Below, piece after piece: positions 1 to 6,449 of a stretch of DNA of 9,036 bases. The notes under the pieces were generated by a model. That model was not told the origin of the DNA. It saw only the letters and a list, made by a program, of their open reading frames with translations, and ran no database searches. The DNA is from Acidobacteriota bacterium (GTDB lineage: Bacteria > Acidobacteriota > Terriglobia > 20CM-2-55-15). Within the stretch, counting starts at the first letter, position 1. The number at the start of each line of letters is the position of its first letter. Both the position numbers and the translations under genes were made by a program. Where the stretch lies: assembly GCA_003222755.1 (NCBI GenBank), contig QHXA01000108.1, positions 1-9,036 on the forward strand, written 5' to 3'.

Positions 1-1
1 A

Positions 2-1085
2 ACAGGAACGACGTGGTCGCAGCAGGCGTACATCAAAGCTTCGAATACCGGCGAACCAGGCGTGGGCGATCAATTCGCGGATGGAGACCGATTTGGGTTC
101 TCTATTGGTTTGAGCGCCGACGGTAATACTCTTGCCGCCGGCGCCATCGCCGAGGACAGCGGCGCGAAGGGCATCAATGGTGACCAGAATGATAACTCCC
201 AGCTGAACTCGGGCGCGGTTTACGTCTTCTCGCGCAACGGGACAAATTGGTCGCAGCAGGCCTACATTAAAACTTCCAATACCGACGCGGCCGATCTGTT
301 CGGATATTCCGTCGGCTTGAGCGCGGATGGCAATACGTTGGCCGCAAGCGCGTACGACGAGGACAGTTCAGCTCGGGAGATCAATGGCGTTCAGGATAGA
401 GGCCGCCGCGGCACTGGAGCGATCTACGTTTTCACGCGCAGTGGCACCACATGGACGCAGCAGGCCTATCTCAAAGCATCCGAATGCGGAGACTGGCGAT
501 TCACTGGGATATTCAATTGCCATCAGTCAGGACGGCAACACCATCGCTGGAGGCGCAGCGGATGAAGATTGCCTAATGCCTGGTATTTTTCCTGGTGCAA
601 CTCACGTCTGCCAAGAGGATCAACCGCAGGATAACTCCAGCGGAGCCGTGTACATTTTCGTTCGTAACGGAACGACATGGACACAGCAGGCGTTCATCAA
701 GTCTTCGAATCCCGGTAAAGAAGACTGGTTCGGCTCACGCCTCACGCTGAGCGGCGACGGCAATACTCTGGCTGTCGGTGCGCAAGTGGAGAATGGCGGC
801 TCGAAGGGCATCAATGGCGACCAGAAGAATCAGTCGGCCGAGGATGCCGGCGCCGTCTACTTCTTTACGCGAACGGGCACGGAGTGGAAACAGGCTGCGT
901 ACGTGAAGGCGTCGAACGCCGAATCCTACGATGAATTCGGAAGCGCCATGGCGCTGAGCAGGGATGGCAAAGTGATGGCTTTGGGCGCCCGCGGTGAATC
1001 CAGTTCCGCGAAGGGTGTGAACGGCAATCAGAATGATAATTCTGCGCAGGGCGCGGGAGCGGTTTACGTCTTTGCGTATCAGTGA
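2..1085 (+). CDS. FG-GAP/integrin-like repeat protein, 5'-truncated by window edge and frameshifted
   Basis: This is the C-terminal part of a repeat protein. Its reading frame is open to the left edge (codons from position 2), so the true start lies outside the window. Five tandem units of about 68-78 residues each begin with a G-T-x-W-x-Q-x-A-[YF]-[ILV]-K-[AST]-S-N motif. They continue with an FG-x-S/A-x-x-[LI]-S-x-DG-[NK] segment and end in GA-[VI]-Y-x-F. This matches the FG-GAP_2 beta-propeller type of repeat found in exported, integrin-alpha-like bacterial proteins. The frame changes at about 480-481: the upstream frame would stop at 563-565, while the downstream frame continues the repeat pattern to the TGA at 1083-1085. 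Removing one C at 480/481 restores 'KASNAETGDSLGYS', as the other units predict. It is therefore one gene carrying a single-base insertion, either a sequencing or assembly error or a young pseudogene. It likely acts at the cell surface or is secreted; the ligand is unknown. It is convergent with the neighbouring cytochrome gene. Confidence 0.8.
5..1082 (+). repeat. Five tandem FG-GAP-type coding repeats
   Basis: Units begin at the G-T-[TNE]-W motif: 5-238 (78 codons), 239-442 (68), 443-668 (75 codons plus one extra base), 669-875 (69) and 876-1082 (69). Unit 1 has a roughly 8-10 residue insertion (residues 'GEPGVGDQFADG') before its FG core. Unit 3 has a divergent loop with two cysteines (around 'DEDCLMPG' and 'HVCQED') in place of the usual 'GINGDQND' type loop. 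Conservation is clear in protein and partial in DNA (for example, the stretch encoding WSQQAYIK recurs), so the repeats are old rather than recently amplified. A beta-propeller of this type normally needs about seven blades, so two or more further units are probably to the left of the window. Confidence 0.8.
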
Positions 1086-1105
1086 ATGTGCCGCCGCTAC
1101 GGCTG

Positions 1106-1127
1106 CCGATCGGGCTACCTCGGTCGG
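1106..1127. terminator. Possible hairpin between convergent genes
   Basis: The segment 1106-1114 pairs with 1119-1127 around a 4-nt loop (9 pairs, two of them G-T). It sits in the 29-bp gap between the convergent FG-GAP gene and the cytochrome gene, and the loop contains the stop codon of the latter (CTA at 1115-1117 on the + strand). No T-run follows on either strand, so it may only be a weak or Rho-assisted end signal, or chance in GC-rich DNA. Confidence 0.25.
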
Positions 1128-2215
1128 GCGAATTTCGCGGCGTCGATTGGCACGTTCGCCCGCACTTCGGTTAATTCAAAATTCTCCTTGCCGTCGAGCC
1201 AGGTCACTGTAAACCGGAACGGCATCTTCACGCCGTCGACATCCCGATAGTCGGAGTAGTCGATCTGCGTGGGAGTACGCCCTACCACAGAATCCGAATA
1301 GCGCACTACCCGTACAAGGAGACCCGATTCACTGTCGAAATACAGCGTTGCCAGGGACCCGCCCGGCCCGCTTCCCTGAAGGACTTGCACTTCGCGATCG
1401 TTGATAGTTGCGGGAAACCCAACGCGCCACTTGCCGAGGGCGGTTTTGATGTGGGCCGGGAAAGACAAGTCCGCGTCGAGCTTCACGCCCTCGAGAGCGC
1501 CTCCGGACAATTCCAATACTGGGACCGGCCGAAGAGGCGCTGCGATCCAACCGGCGCGGCCATCGTAGGCCGTTGTGCTGTCTCCGTTCTGCGTGTGAAT
1601 GATGATTGTGCGCTGATTCGGAGCCTTCGCATAGATTTCGACGGGCCGCGGCGTTCCCTCCGGTCCGTAACCAACACTGGTTCCTTTGGCGGTAAAACTG
1701 GTAAGGCCGGCCTGGCGCTGCGCGCCGCCGATCGCCTGAATGTATTTGTCGAGAATCTGATCGGCGGATGGCGCACCCGGAGCAGGCGGGATGAGGTCAT
1801 CTGCTTCGTCAGGCCTGTTGTAGAGCGTTGCGAGATCCGGAGTGATCTTGGGATGATCGGTACCGCGATGGCATGTCCAGCATGTGACCATTTGGTGTCC
1901 GCCGAAATTGTCTTTATTGATCGCGGTCACCATTTGAACCATGCGGCGAGCCATGCGCTTCTTCGGACTGGTGTCGAGCGCGTAGTTTTCCCATTTGCTG
2001 TCGTTTGAGGCGTGGCAATCCTCGCACGACATACCAAGAGCAGCGGAGAATACTCCCATCGTGCTCATGAATTCGTCGACAGGAATGCCCTTGAGCACTT
2101 GCACGTTTTTGAATACGTCTTCCGCCATCTGAGGCCGCTGGGCCGGCGCAGTTTGCGCGATTGAAAAACCGGCCACCAGCAGAGCCACGAACACGAATAT
2201 GATTGCAAACTTCAT
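1115..2215 (-). CDS. Diheme reaction-centre-type cytochrome c with lipoprotein-sorting-like C-terminal domain
   Basis: This is an exported c-type cytochrome, expected to carry electrons in the periplasm or at the membrane. The protein starts MKFAIIFVFVALLVAGFS with a typical Sec signal peptide. Numbered from the alternative GTG start at 2221, heme motifs lie at C66-x-x-C69-H70 (CEDCH) and C114-x-x-C117-H118 (CWTCH). A Met-containing helix precedes each motif (FMSTMGVFSAALG; RRMVQMVTAINK), which is the layout of the photosynthetic reaction centre cytochrome c subunit family (CytoC_RC). Only two of that family's four hemes are present. From about residue 150 on, 'SADQILDKYIQAIGG' begins a heme-free, beta-rich half with 'YDGRAGW' and 'YSDYRDVDGVKMPFRF', resembling outer-membrane lipoprotein-sorting (LolA-like) proteins. 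I prefer ATG 2215, with GGAAG five bases upstream; GTG 2221 would overlap the previous stop by 4 nt and has no good ribosome site. It is the last gene of the five-gene cluster. The electron partner is unknown, possibly the PQQ dehydrogenase at 4654-6447. Confidence 0.85.
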   Translation of the reverse strand: MKFAIIFVFVALLVAGFSIAQTAPAQRPQMAEDVFKNVQVLKGIPVDEFMSTMGVFSAALGMSCEDCHASNDSKWENYALDTSPKKRMARRMVQMVTAINKDNFGGHQMVTCWTCHRGTDHPKITPDLATLYNRPDEADDLIPPAPGAPSADQILDKYIQAIGGAQRQAGLTSFTAKGTSVGYGPEGTPRPVEIYAKAPNQRTIIIHTQNGDSTTAYDGRAGWIAAPLRPVPVLELSGGALEGVKLDADLSFPAHIKTALGKWRVGFPATINDREVQVLQGSGPGGSLATLYFDSESGLLVRVVRYSDSVVGRTPTQIDYSDYRDVDGVKMPFRFTVTWLDGKENFELTEVRANVPIDAAKFARPR

Positions 2216-2217
2216 CG

Positions 2218-3507
2218 TCACTTCCAGGCGGAGTATACCGGCTTACTCACGAGAAATGCCGGGTTCGCCCCTTGTCGCGGCCGGAATTTTTGTACGCGTC
2301 CGCTATCCACTTCCGCGACGTAGAAGTTTCCTTCCTGATCGACGCTGAAGCCGTGTACGCCCCAGAAGCCGCCGGCGAAATCGCCCCAGACGCCCCACGA
2401 ATACAGGAAATGACCATCAAGATCGTAATGGAGCATCTTGGAAGTTCCACGATCGAAGGCCCAGAGCGTGCGGTCCGCGCCAATATAAAGCAGGTGAATA
2501 TCCGACGGTTCTTCGCCAGGACTCCATTCGTTGAGATATTTGCCGTTTTCATCGAACACCTGGATTCGATGATTTCCACGATCGTTCACAAACACGCGGC
2601 GCGTCTGCGGATCGACGGCTATGCCATGGACATTGTTGAAATACCCAGGACGTTTTTCGTTTGGCGGGTTGCCTTTCTGGCCCCAGTCGAGAAGGAACTT
2701 GCCGTTTTTGTCGAACTTCGCAACGCGCGTTCCATTGTATCCATCAGCGACGAATAACGTGCTGTCGGGAAGCCAGGCCAAGAACGTCGGACGATTGAAA
2801 TGCGTTCCGTCGGCTCCGTGCACCTTAGGCGTGCCGATGCTCTGCAGGAGCTTTTCTCCGTCATGCGAGAACTTGTAGATCGCATGCATATGGTCATCAA
2901 CGATCCACACGTGCTTCTCCGGATCGTAAGGATTGATTGCAACGAAATGGGGGCGCTGCAAAATCTTGTCCCATTGCGTCCAGCGTTCCACGATATTTCC
3001 GTTGGCGTCTGCTACAACGATGCAGTTTTCCCACTTCGCGTCAACTCCGAGTGTGCCTGACCATCCATCGGTGGGAGCGCCAGGAATCGCACCCGCACCT
3101 CCGCCGCCAGGCAGCGACGCAACCGTCGCATCGCGCCACGGCAGCCGCCCGATCGGAAATTGAATGCTGGGGCCGAAGTCCGGAAGCAGCTTCGTTGCTG
3201 GCCGGCGGATGTTGGGCAGTTCTCCCCGATAAAGCATGAACACGCGGTTCGGACTCTCCGCATAAACGCTTTGACCAGCGCCATATGTCCACTTTTCATT
3301 TCCAGGCAGTGTGCTGATGTCTTTCGGCCAGCCCTTTACGACGTCATAGGCGCCGAACATGTCTTGCCCACCCTTCGTCGCTGGTATCGCGGCGACCGGC
3401 GCGCCCCTTCCCTGCGTCTGGGCCTGTGAGGCGCGGTATGTATTGCCGAGAGTAAGAACGACCGTGGTGGCCAAGACCACGAACAGCAGTACCGAAAGTT
3501 TTCGCAT
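2218..3507 (-). CDS. Exported NHL-repeat six-bladed beta-propeller, PAL-like (peptidyl-alpha-hydroxyglycine alpha-amidating lyase family)
   Basis: This is an exported beta-propeller with NHL repeats. With M1 at GTG 3543, the signal peptide MRKLSVLLFVVLATTVVL begins at residue 13. I start at that ATG (3507) because a strong AGGGGGAG lies just upstream. NHL-type blades include HVWIVDDHMHAIYKF (211-225), STLFVADGYNGTRVAKFD (261-278), RRVFVNDRGNHRIQVFD (315-331) and GNFYVAEVDSGRVQKF (405-420). From memory of animal PAL, its zinc histidines, catalytic Tyr and Arg have plausible counterparts here: H248 (THFNRPT), H306 (NVHGIAV), H397 (GVHGFSV), Y269 (DGYN) and R106 (LYRGE). The Cys following that Tyr in PAL is Asn here. 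Residues 107-170 form a Gly/Pro-rich insertion. The true reaction is unknown; carbinolamide or other lyase chemistry is possible, and so is a purely structural propeller. It lies between the amidohydrolase (32-nt gap) and the diheme cytochrome (2-nt gap), which implies co-transcription. Confidence 0.8.
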   Translation of the reverse strand: MRKLSVLLFVVLATTVVLTLGNTYRASQAQTQGRGAPVAAIPATKGGQDMFGAYDVVKGWPKDISTLPGNEKWTYGAGQSVYAESPNRVFMLYRGELPNIRRPATKLLPDFGPSIQFPIGRLPWRDATVASLPGGGGAGAIPGAPTDGWSGTLGVDAKWENCIVVADANGNIVERWTQWDKILQRPHFVAINPYDPEKHVWIVDDHMHAIYKFSHDGEKLLQSIGTPKVHGADGTHFNRPTFLAWLPDSTLFVADGYNGTRVAKFDKNGKFLLDWGQKGNPPNEKRPGYFNNVHGIAVDPQTRRVFVNDRGNHRIQVFDENGKYLNEWSPGEEPSDIHLLYIGADRTLWAFDRGTSKMLHYDLDGHFLYSWGVWGDFAGGFWGVHGFSVDQEGNFYVAEVDSGRVQKFRPRQGANPAFLVSKPVYSAWK

Positions 3508-3539
3508 AACTCCCCCTACAAACAGTTCATCCAATTTGT

Positions 3540-4583
3540 TCACACAATCCGAAGAAGCTTCATCAGATTTCCGCCGAGAATGGCTTCCTTTTCCGTGTCT
3601 TTCAAAAATGACGCGCCCACAATGAGGTCCACTGCCGCCGGCCAGTTATACGGCGTGTCGGTGCCGTACACAATCTGGCTGGCGCCCAACTCGGTTACCA
3701 GATGACGCAACCCTTCTTCGCTGAAAATCATCGAATCCACAAGGATCTGTTGCTTGAAGTATTCGCGCGGATGTTTTTTATTTGCGCAGTTCGCGTTGTC
3801 TCGGACATCACACGCCACATCCGTCCGCCCGAGATAGGAAGGCAAATATCCGCCCGCATGAGCACCGCAGATTTTGATACCGGGAAAGCGATCCAATGTT
3901 CCATCGAAAATCAATCGCGATAGGAAAAACGTCGTCTCGAGCGGATTTCCAATAATGTTGCCGAGATCACCGCGCCCGCGGAGCGCGCCGTCTTTAATGA
4001 TGTTGTCCGCGCCGCCGGGATGCACGAACACCAACACACCAAGCTCCTGCACTTTTGTCCAGAATGGATCGTACTTCGGCGACGAGGGCACCTCGCCTCC
4101 AGCATGACCCGCAATCCCGACGCCGCGTAATCGGAGTTTCTTGACAGCTTCATCTAACTGCTCGGCAGCCATCTCCGGATACTGCAACGAAACTGATGCC
4201 AATCCGACGAAGCGATCCGAGTGGGCATTGCACCAGGCCGCCAGCCGCTCGTTCTGGACTTTGATGATTTGACGAGCAAGCTCACGGTCAGCTTCGTACC
4301 ACCAACCGCCTTGATGGCTGAGTACCTGAATATCAATTCCTAGCTGGTCGATAACCTGCAGTCGCGCCGGCCCCAACACGAGCGGGCCATTATTACTGAC
4401 GTTCCGAGCAAGATTCGTATTCTTGATGACGTCGAGTTCTTCCGGCGCTACAAAATGACCGTGAATATCAACGACCTTCACGCGGCGCTTTCCAACAAAT
4501 ACTTCACGGCGTTTGGCGGGCACAGCCTGAAGTGATAGTGTCGCGCCAGCGACAGTTTTCAAAAAATCCCTTCGAGTTGGCAT
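3540..4583 (-). CDS. Tat-exported amidohydrolase, ACMSD/amidohydrolase-2 family
   Basis: This is a metal-dependent hydrolase or decarboxylase of the amidohydrolase-related family that includes ACMSD, gamma-resorcylate decarboxylase and 5-carboxyvanillate decarboxylase. Metal and catalytic motifs are in the expected order: H41-x-H43 (DIHGHF), H188 (VHPGG), H242 (GAHAGGYLPSY) and D309 (YGTDTPY). The 347-residue length fits the family once a leader is subtracted. The N-terminus MPTRRDFLKTVAGATLSLQA is a near-perfect twin-arginine (Tat) signal (T-R-R-D-F-L-K) followed by a short hydrophobic stretch and a V-P-A site. The enzyme is therefore probably folded with its metal in the cytoplasm and then exported, whereas characterised members are mostly cytoplasmic. 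The start is well supported: AGGAG lies 7 nt before ATG 4583. It is the third gene of the cluster, separated by 70 nt from the PQQ dehydrogenase gene. The substrate is unknown; a carboxylated aromatic or lactone-type compound is only a guess. Confidence 0.88.
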   Translation of the reverse strand: MPTRRDFLKTVAGATLSLQAVPAKRREVFVGKRRVKVVDIHGHFVAPEELDVIKNTNLARNVSNNGPLVLGPARLQVIDQLGIDIQVLSHQGGWWYEADRELARQIIKVQNERLAAWCNAHSDRFVGLASVSLQYPEMAAEQLDEAVKKLRLRGVGIAGHAGGEVPSSPKYDPFWTKVQELGVLVFVHPGGADNIIKDGALRGRGDLGNIIGNPLETTFFLSRLIFDGTLDRFPGIKICGAHAGGYLPSYLGRTDVACDVRDNANCANKKHPREYFKQQILVDSMIFSEEGLRHLVTELGASQIVYGTDTPYNWPAAVDLIVGASFLKDTEKEAILGGNLMKLLRIV

Positions 4584-4653
4584 CGTGTTCTCCTGTTATG
4601 GTGATCATATTTAGGCGACGAGGGGACTGCTTCCTCGTCCCCTACCTCGTCCC
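4584..4653 (-). promoter_or_regulatory. Spacer with possible internal -10 element and ribosome site
   Basis: This 70-nt gap is the largest in the cluster. On the minus strand it holds TATGAT (4604-4609), one mismatch from the consensus -10 box, and then AGGAG just before the amidohydrolase start. I find no convincing -35 box at the right distance. A secondary promoter for the last three genes is possible. The half of the gap next to the dehydrogenase gene is occupied by the repeat and hairpin described separately. Confidence 0.25.
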
Positions 4654-4658
4654 TTACC
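4616..4658 (-). repeat. REP-like hairpin with tandem 12-bp repeat
   Basis: On the + strand, 4634-4645 (ctcgtcccctac) is directly followed by 4646-4657 (ctcgtcccttac), a 12-bp tandem repeat with one mismatch. The first copy also pairs with an inverted copy: 4621-4627 (aggggac) with 4637-4643 (gtcccct), extended by 4618-4620 pairing with 4648-4650 across a bulge. On the minus strand the hairpin is preceded by GTAG, the foot tetranucleotide described for some REP elements mobilised by RAYT transposases. The stop codon of the PQQ dehydrogenase gene (4654-4656) lies inside the outer repeat. No T-run follows, so intrinsic termination is unlikely; it might slow the 3' exonuclease decay of the upstream mRNA. 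Calling it a REP element is inference; one copy in one window cannot show dispersal. Confidence 0.4.
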
Positions 4659-6447
4659 GGCCTTCTGCCGAGAACGCCAGCAAGACGTTCCCTGGCATCG
4701 CATTTCCGGAGTAGCCGGACGTGATGTACAGCATTCCGCCGGCAATGACGGGCGCCATACTGTTGATGGAGCCGCCGCGGGCCTTCACGCCATTGACAGT
4801 TTGGAAATCTTGAACGGTATCGAAGTCCCAAATGATCTTGCCGGCCTTCGTCTCATAAGCCCGGACGTGGCCGTCCCACGATCCCAGGAACGCAACACCA
4901 GGGATGACCGTCACCGGCGCAGGCTGGGCGGCGCTGCATCCCGGAGTTCCGATGCAGCCTGGTTTCGGTGCGGGCGTCGTCCATAGCTTCTCGCCAGTTG
5001 CCATACGCAACGCCACCAGTCCGCCTCCAACTTCAGGTTTGCCGCCGGTAAAATCGGAGATGCCGATGTACGCAACACCCTGGTCATCCGTCGCGCCGCC
5101 CCACATCGTTCCGCCGTTCACACCGCCAGCGGCAACTCTGCGGTTCCAGAGAATCTTCCCCTCATGGTCGGGGTCGAGGCCATACACCATTCCCGACTTG
5201 TCGCTTGCCACGAGTACCCGGTTGCCCCCGTTGAGGGATCGAAGCATCCCGGAATTCCCAAAGTCCGCATCGATGAAGGGATCTCGAGGGCAATTCGTTT
5301 TGTCCTGTCCAACACACGCGAAATTGTAGCTGTCGCCCTCTGTGAACTGCCGAGCCCACAACAGGCGTCCGGAATCCAGATCGAATGCGACGATGGCATC
5401 GCTGGTGTCCGTCGGCGGATTCGAGTAGTTCACTCCGGTTCCGGCGTAGATGACTCTCTTTTGCAGATCGAGCGTTGGCGCCGACCACACGGCGACGCCG
5501 GATGGTCCCCATGTTCGAGTACCGGCTTTGTTCTGTCCCACCGGCTTCGGTACATCACGGACGGTATACGCTTGCCAGATACGCATGCCGGTTCCGGCGT
5601 CGAGCGCCACGATGCTTCCACGAAACGTGCAGCATTCGTACGCCGGATTGGTTGCAGCAATGGATTCGTCTCTCCCTGAAACGGGAACGTACAGCCGGCC
5701 CGATTCGAGTTTCGGAGAGCCCGTAATCACGGCTAATGGATGATCATCGGCGCGCGTTTTCCAAACCAACGCGCCGGTATCGGCACGAACGGCGTAAACA
5801 TTCCCTCGAAGATCGCCAAAGTATACAGATCCGTTTCCAATTACCGGCGATACGCGAACACCCGCCACGGCGCCGTAGGTCCAGTAAACGCACCCCGTGG
5901 CTGCATCGAGTGAATAAACTGTCCCATCAGCCGCGCCGACAAAAATCCTGCCGAGCGCGACGGCCGGCGTTCCGAATGCGGTGGCAACACCTGGAAAGCC
6001 GAAGGCCCATTTGAGCTTCAGCTTCGGCGTCGTCTGACTGGTGAGGCCAGCTTGCGGTGCAGGCTGAAACCGGGTATTGGCTGCGTCGGACCAGCCGTTC
6101 CACTCGGCGTTCGTCCGCTGTTGTGGCGGCGCGCCGGAACATTTGGAGGATGGGGGCAGCGAGGAAGAGGCCGCTGTTCCCAGGTACTTCGCAATCGATT
6201 CGCGCTCCGTTGAGGTCAGACCGTCGCCGATGCCTTTCATTTTCCCGACTTCCAGCGCGGTGAGGATCGCCTGCCAGGACATCTGGCGGAGAGTGTCAGG
6301 CAGCGGGGCACTCACAGTGTTATTTGCGGCATGGCATTGCGCGCACCGCGCCTGAAACAGAGCATCGGGAGTCTGGGCCGGCGCTCCGATACAAACAAAA
6401 AACACGGCGAACAGCGCGGCGAGAATAACACTGAAAGACCCTGCCAT
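4654..6447 (-). CDS. Quinohemoprotein alcohol dehydrogenase, polyvinyl-alcohol-dehydrogenase (cytochrome) type
   Basis: This is a predicted periplasmic dehydrogenase that oxidises an alcohol with PQQ and passes electrons to its own heme c. A signal peptide (residues 1-24, ending GAPAQ) is followed by a cytochrome c domain: C35-x-x-C38-H39 (CAQCH) with probable axial M70 (GKMKGIG). The linker to the propeller reads 'EWNGWSDAANTRFQPA', typical of PVA-dehydrogenase-like proteins. The propeller (about 140-597) shows seven G-x-x-x-W docking motifs, at 185-189, 225-229, 287-291, 360-364, 430-434, 485-489 and 536-540, consistent with an eight-bladed quinoprotein fold. An adjacent Cys pair, C272-C273 (YECCTFRGS), recalls the vicinal disulphide of quinoprotein alcohol dehydrogenases. 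N-terminal heme before the propeller is the PVA dehydrogenase order, the reverse of ordinary quinohemoprotein alcohol dehydrogenases. ATG 6447 lies 2 nt after the previous stop, with only a weak ribosome site, so translational coupling is likely. No PQQ synthesis genes are in the window. The substrate need not be polyvinyl alcohol; secondary alcohols of other polymers or small molecules are equally possible. Confidence 0.85.
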   Translation of the reverse strand: MAGSFSVILAALFAVFFVCIGAPAQTPDALFQARCAQCHAANNTVSAPLPDTLRQMSWQAILTALEVGKMKGIGDGLTSTERESIAKYLGTAASSSLPPSSKCSGAPPQQRTNAEWNGWSDAANTRFQPAPQAGLTSQTTPKLKLKWAFGFPGVATAFGTPAVALGRIFVGAADGTVYSLDAATGCVYWTYGAVAGVRVSPVIGNGSVYFGDLRGNVYAVRADTGALVWKTRADDHPLAVITGSPKLESGRLYVPVSGRDESIAATNPAYECCTFRGSIVALDAGTGMRIWQAYTVRDVPKPVGQNKAGTRTWGPSGVAVWSAPTLDLQKRVIYAGTGVNYSNPPTDTSDAIVAFDLDSGRLLWARQFTEGDSYNFACVGQDKTNCPRDPFIDADFGNSGMLRSLNGGNRVLVASDKSGMVYGLDPDHEGKILWNRRVAAGGVNGGTMWGGATDDQGVAYIGISDFTGGKPEVGGGLVALRMATGEKLWTTPAPKPGCIGTPGCSAAQPAPVTVIPGVAFLGSWDGHVRAYETKAGKIIWDFDTVQDFQTVNGVKARGGSINSMAPVIAGGMLYITSGYSGNAMPGNVLLAFSAEGR

Positions 6448-6449
6448 CT

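Noticed and set aside
5..1082. A CRISPR-like array, because of regular repetition
   Set aside because: The period is about 207-234 bp, the repeats are coding and diverged in DNA, and there are no short identical repeats with spacers.
1385..2008. A 207-codon plus-strand open frame opposite the diheme cytochrome gene
   Set aside because: It lies wholly antisense to a gene with clear heme motifs and a signal peptide. It has no ribosome site and no recognisable domain, and long antisense frames are common in GC-rich DNA.
1115..2215. Evidence of phototrophy
   Set aside because: Reaction-centre-type cytochromes are widespread in non-phototrophs; this one has two hemes only, and no reaction centre or pigment genes are in the window.
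2218..2221. GTG starts giving 4-nt stop-start overlaps (2221 for the cytochrome, 3543 for the NHL protein)
   Set aside because: Both are possible, but the ATGs at 2215 and 3507 have better ribosome sites and put the signal peptide at the N-terminus. The NHL case is the clearer of the two.
2203..2757. A 184-codon plus-strand open frame opposite the NHL propeller gene
   Set aside because: It is a shadow of the well-supported minus-strand gene, with no family resemblance.
5164..5679. Plus- and minus-strand open frames of 116-171 codons inside the dehydrogenase gene
   Set aside because: The propeller frame shows regular W-docking motifs throughout; these frames are by-products of it.
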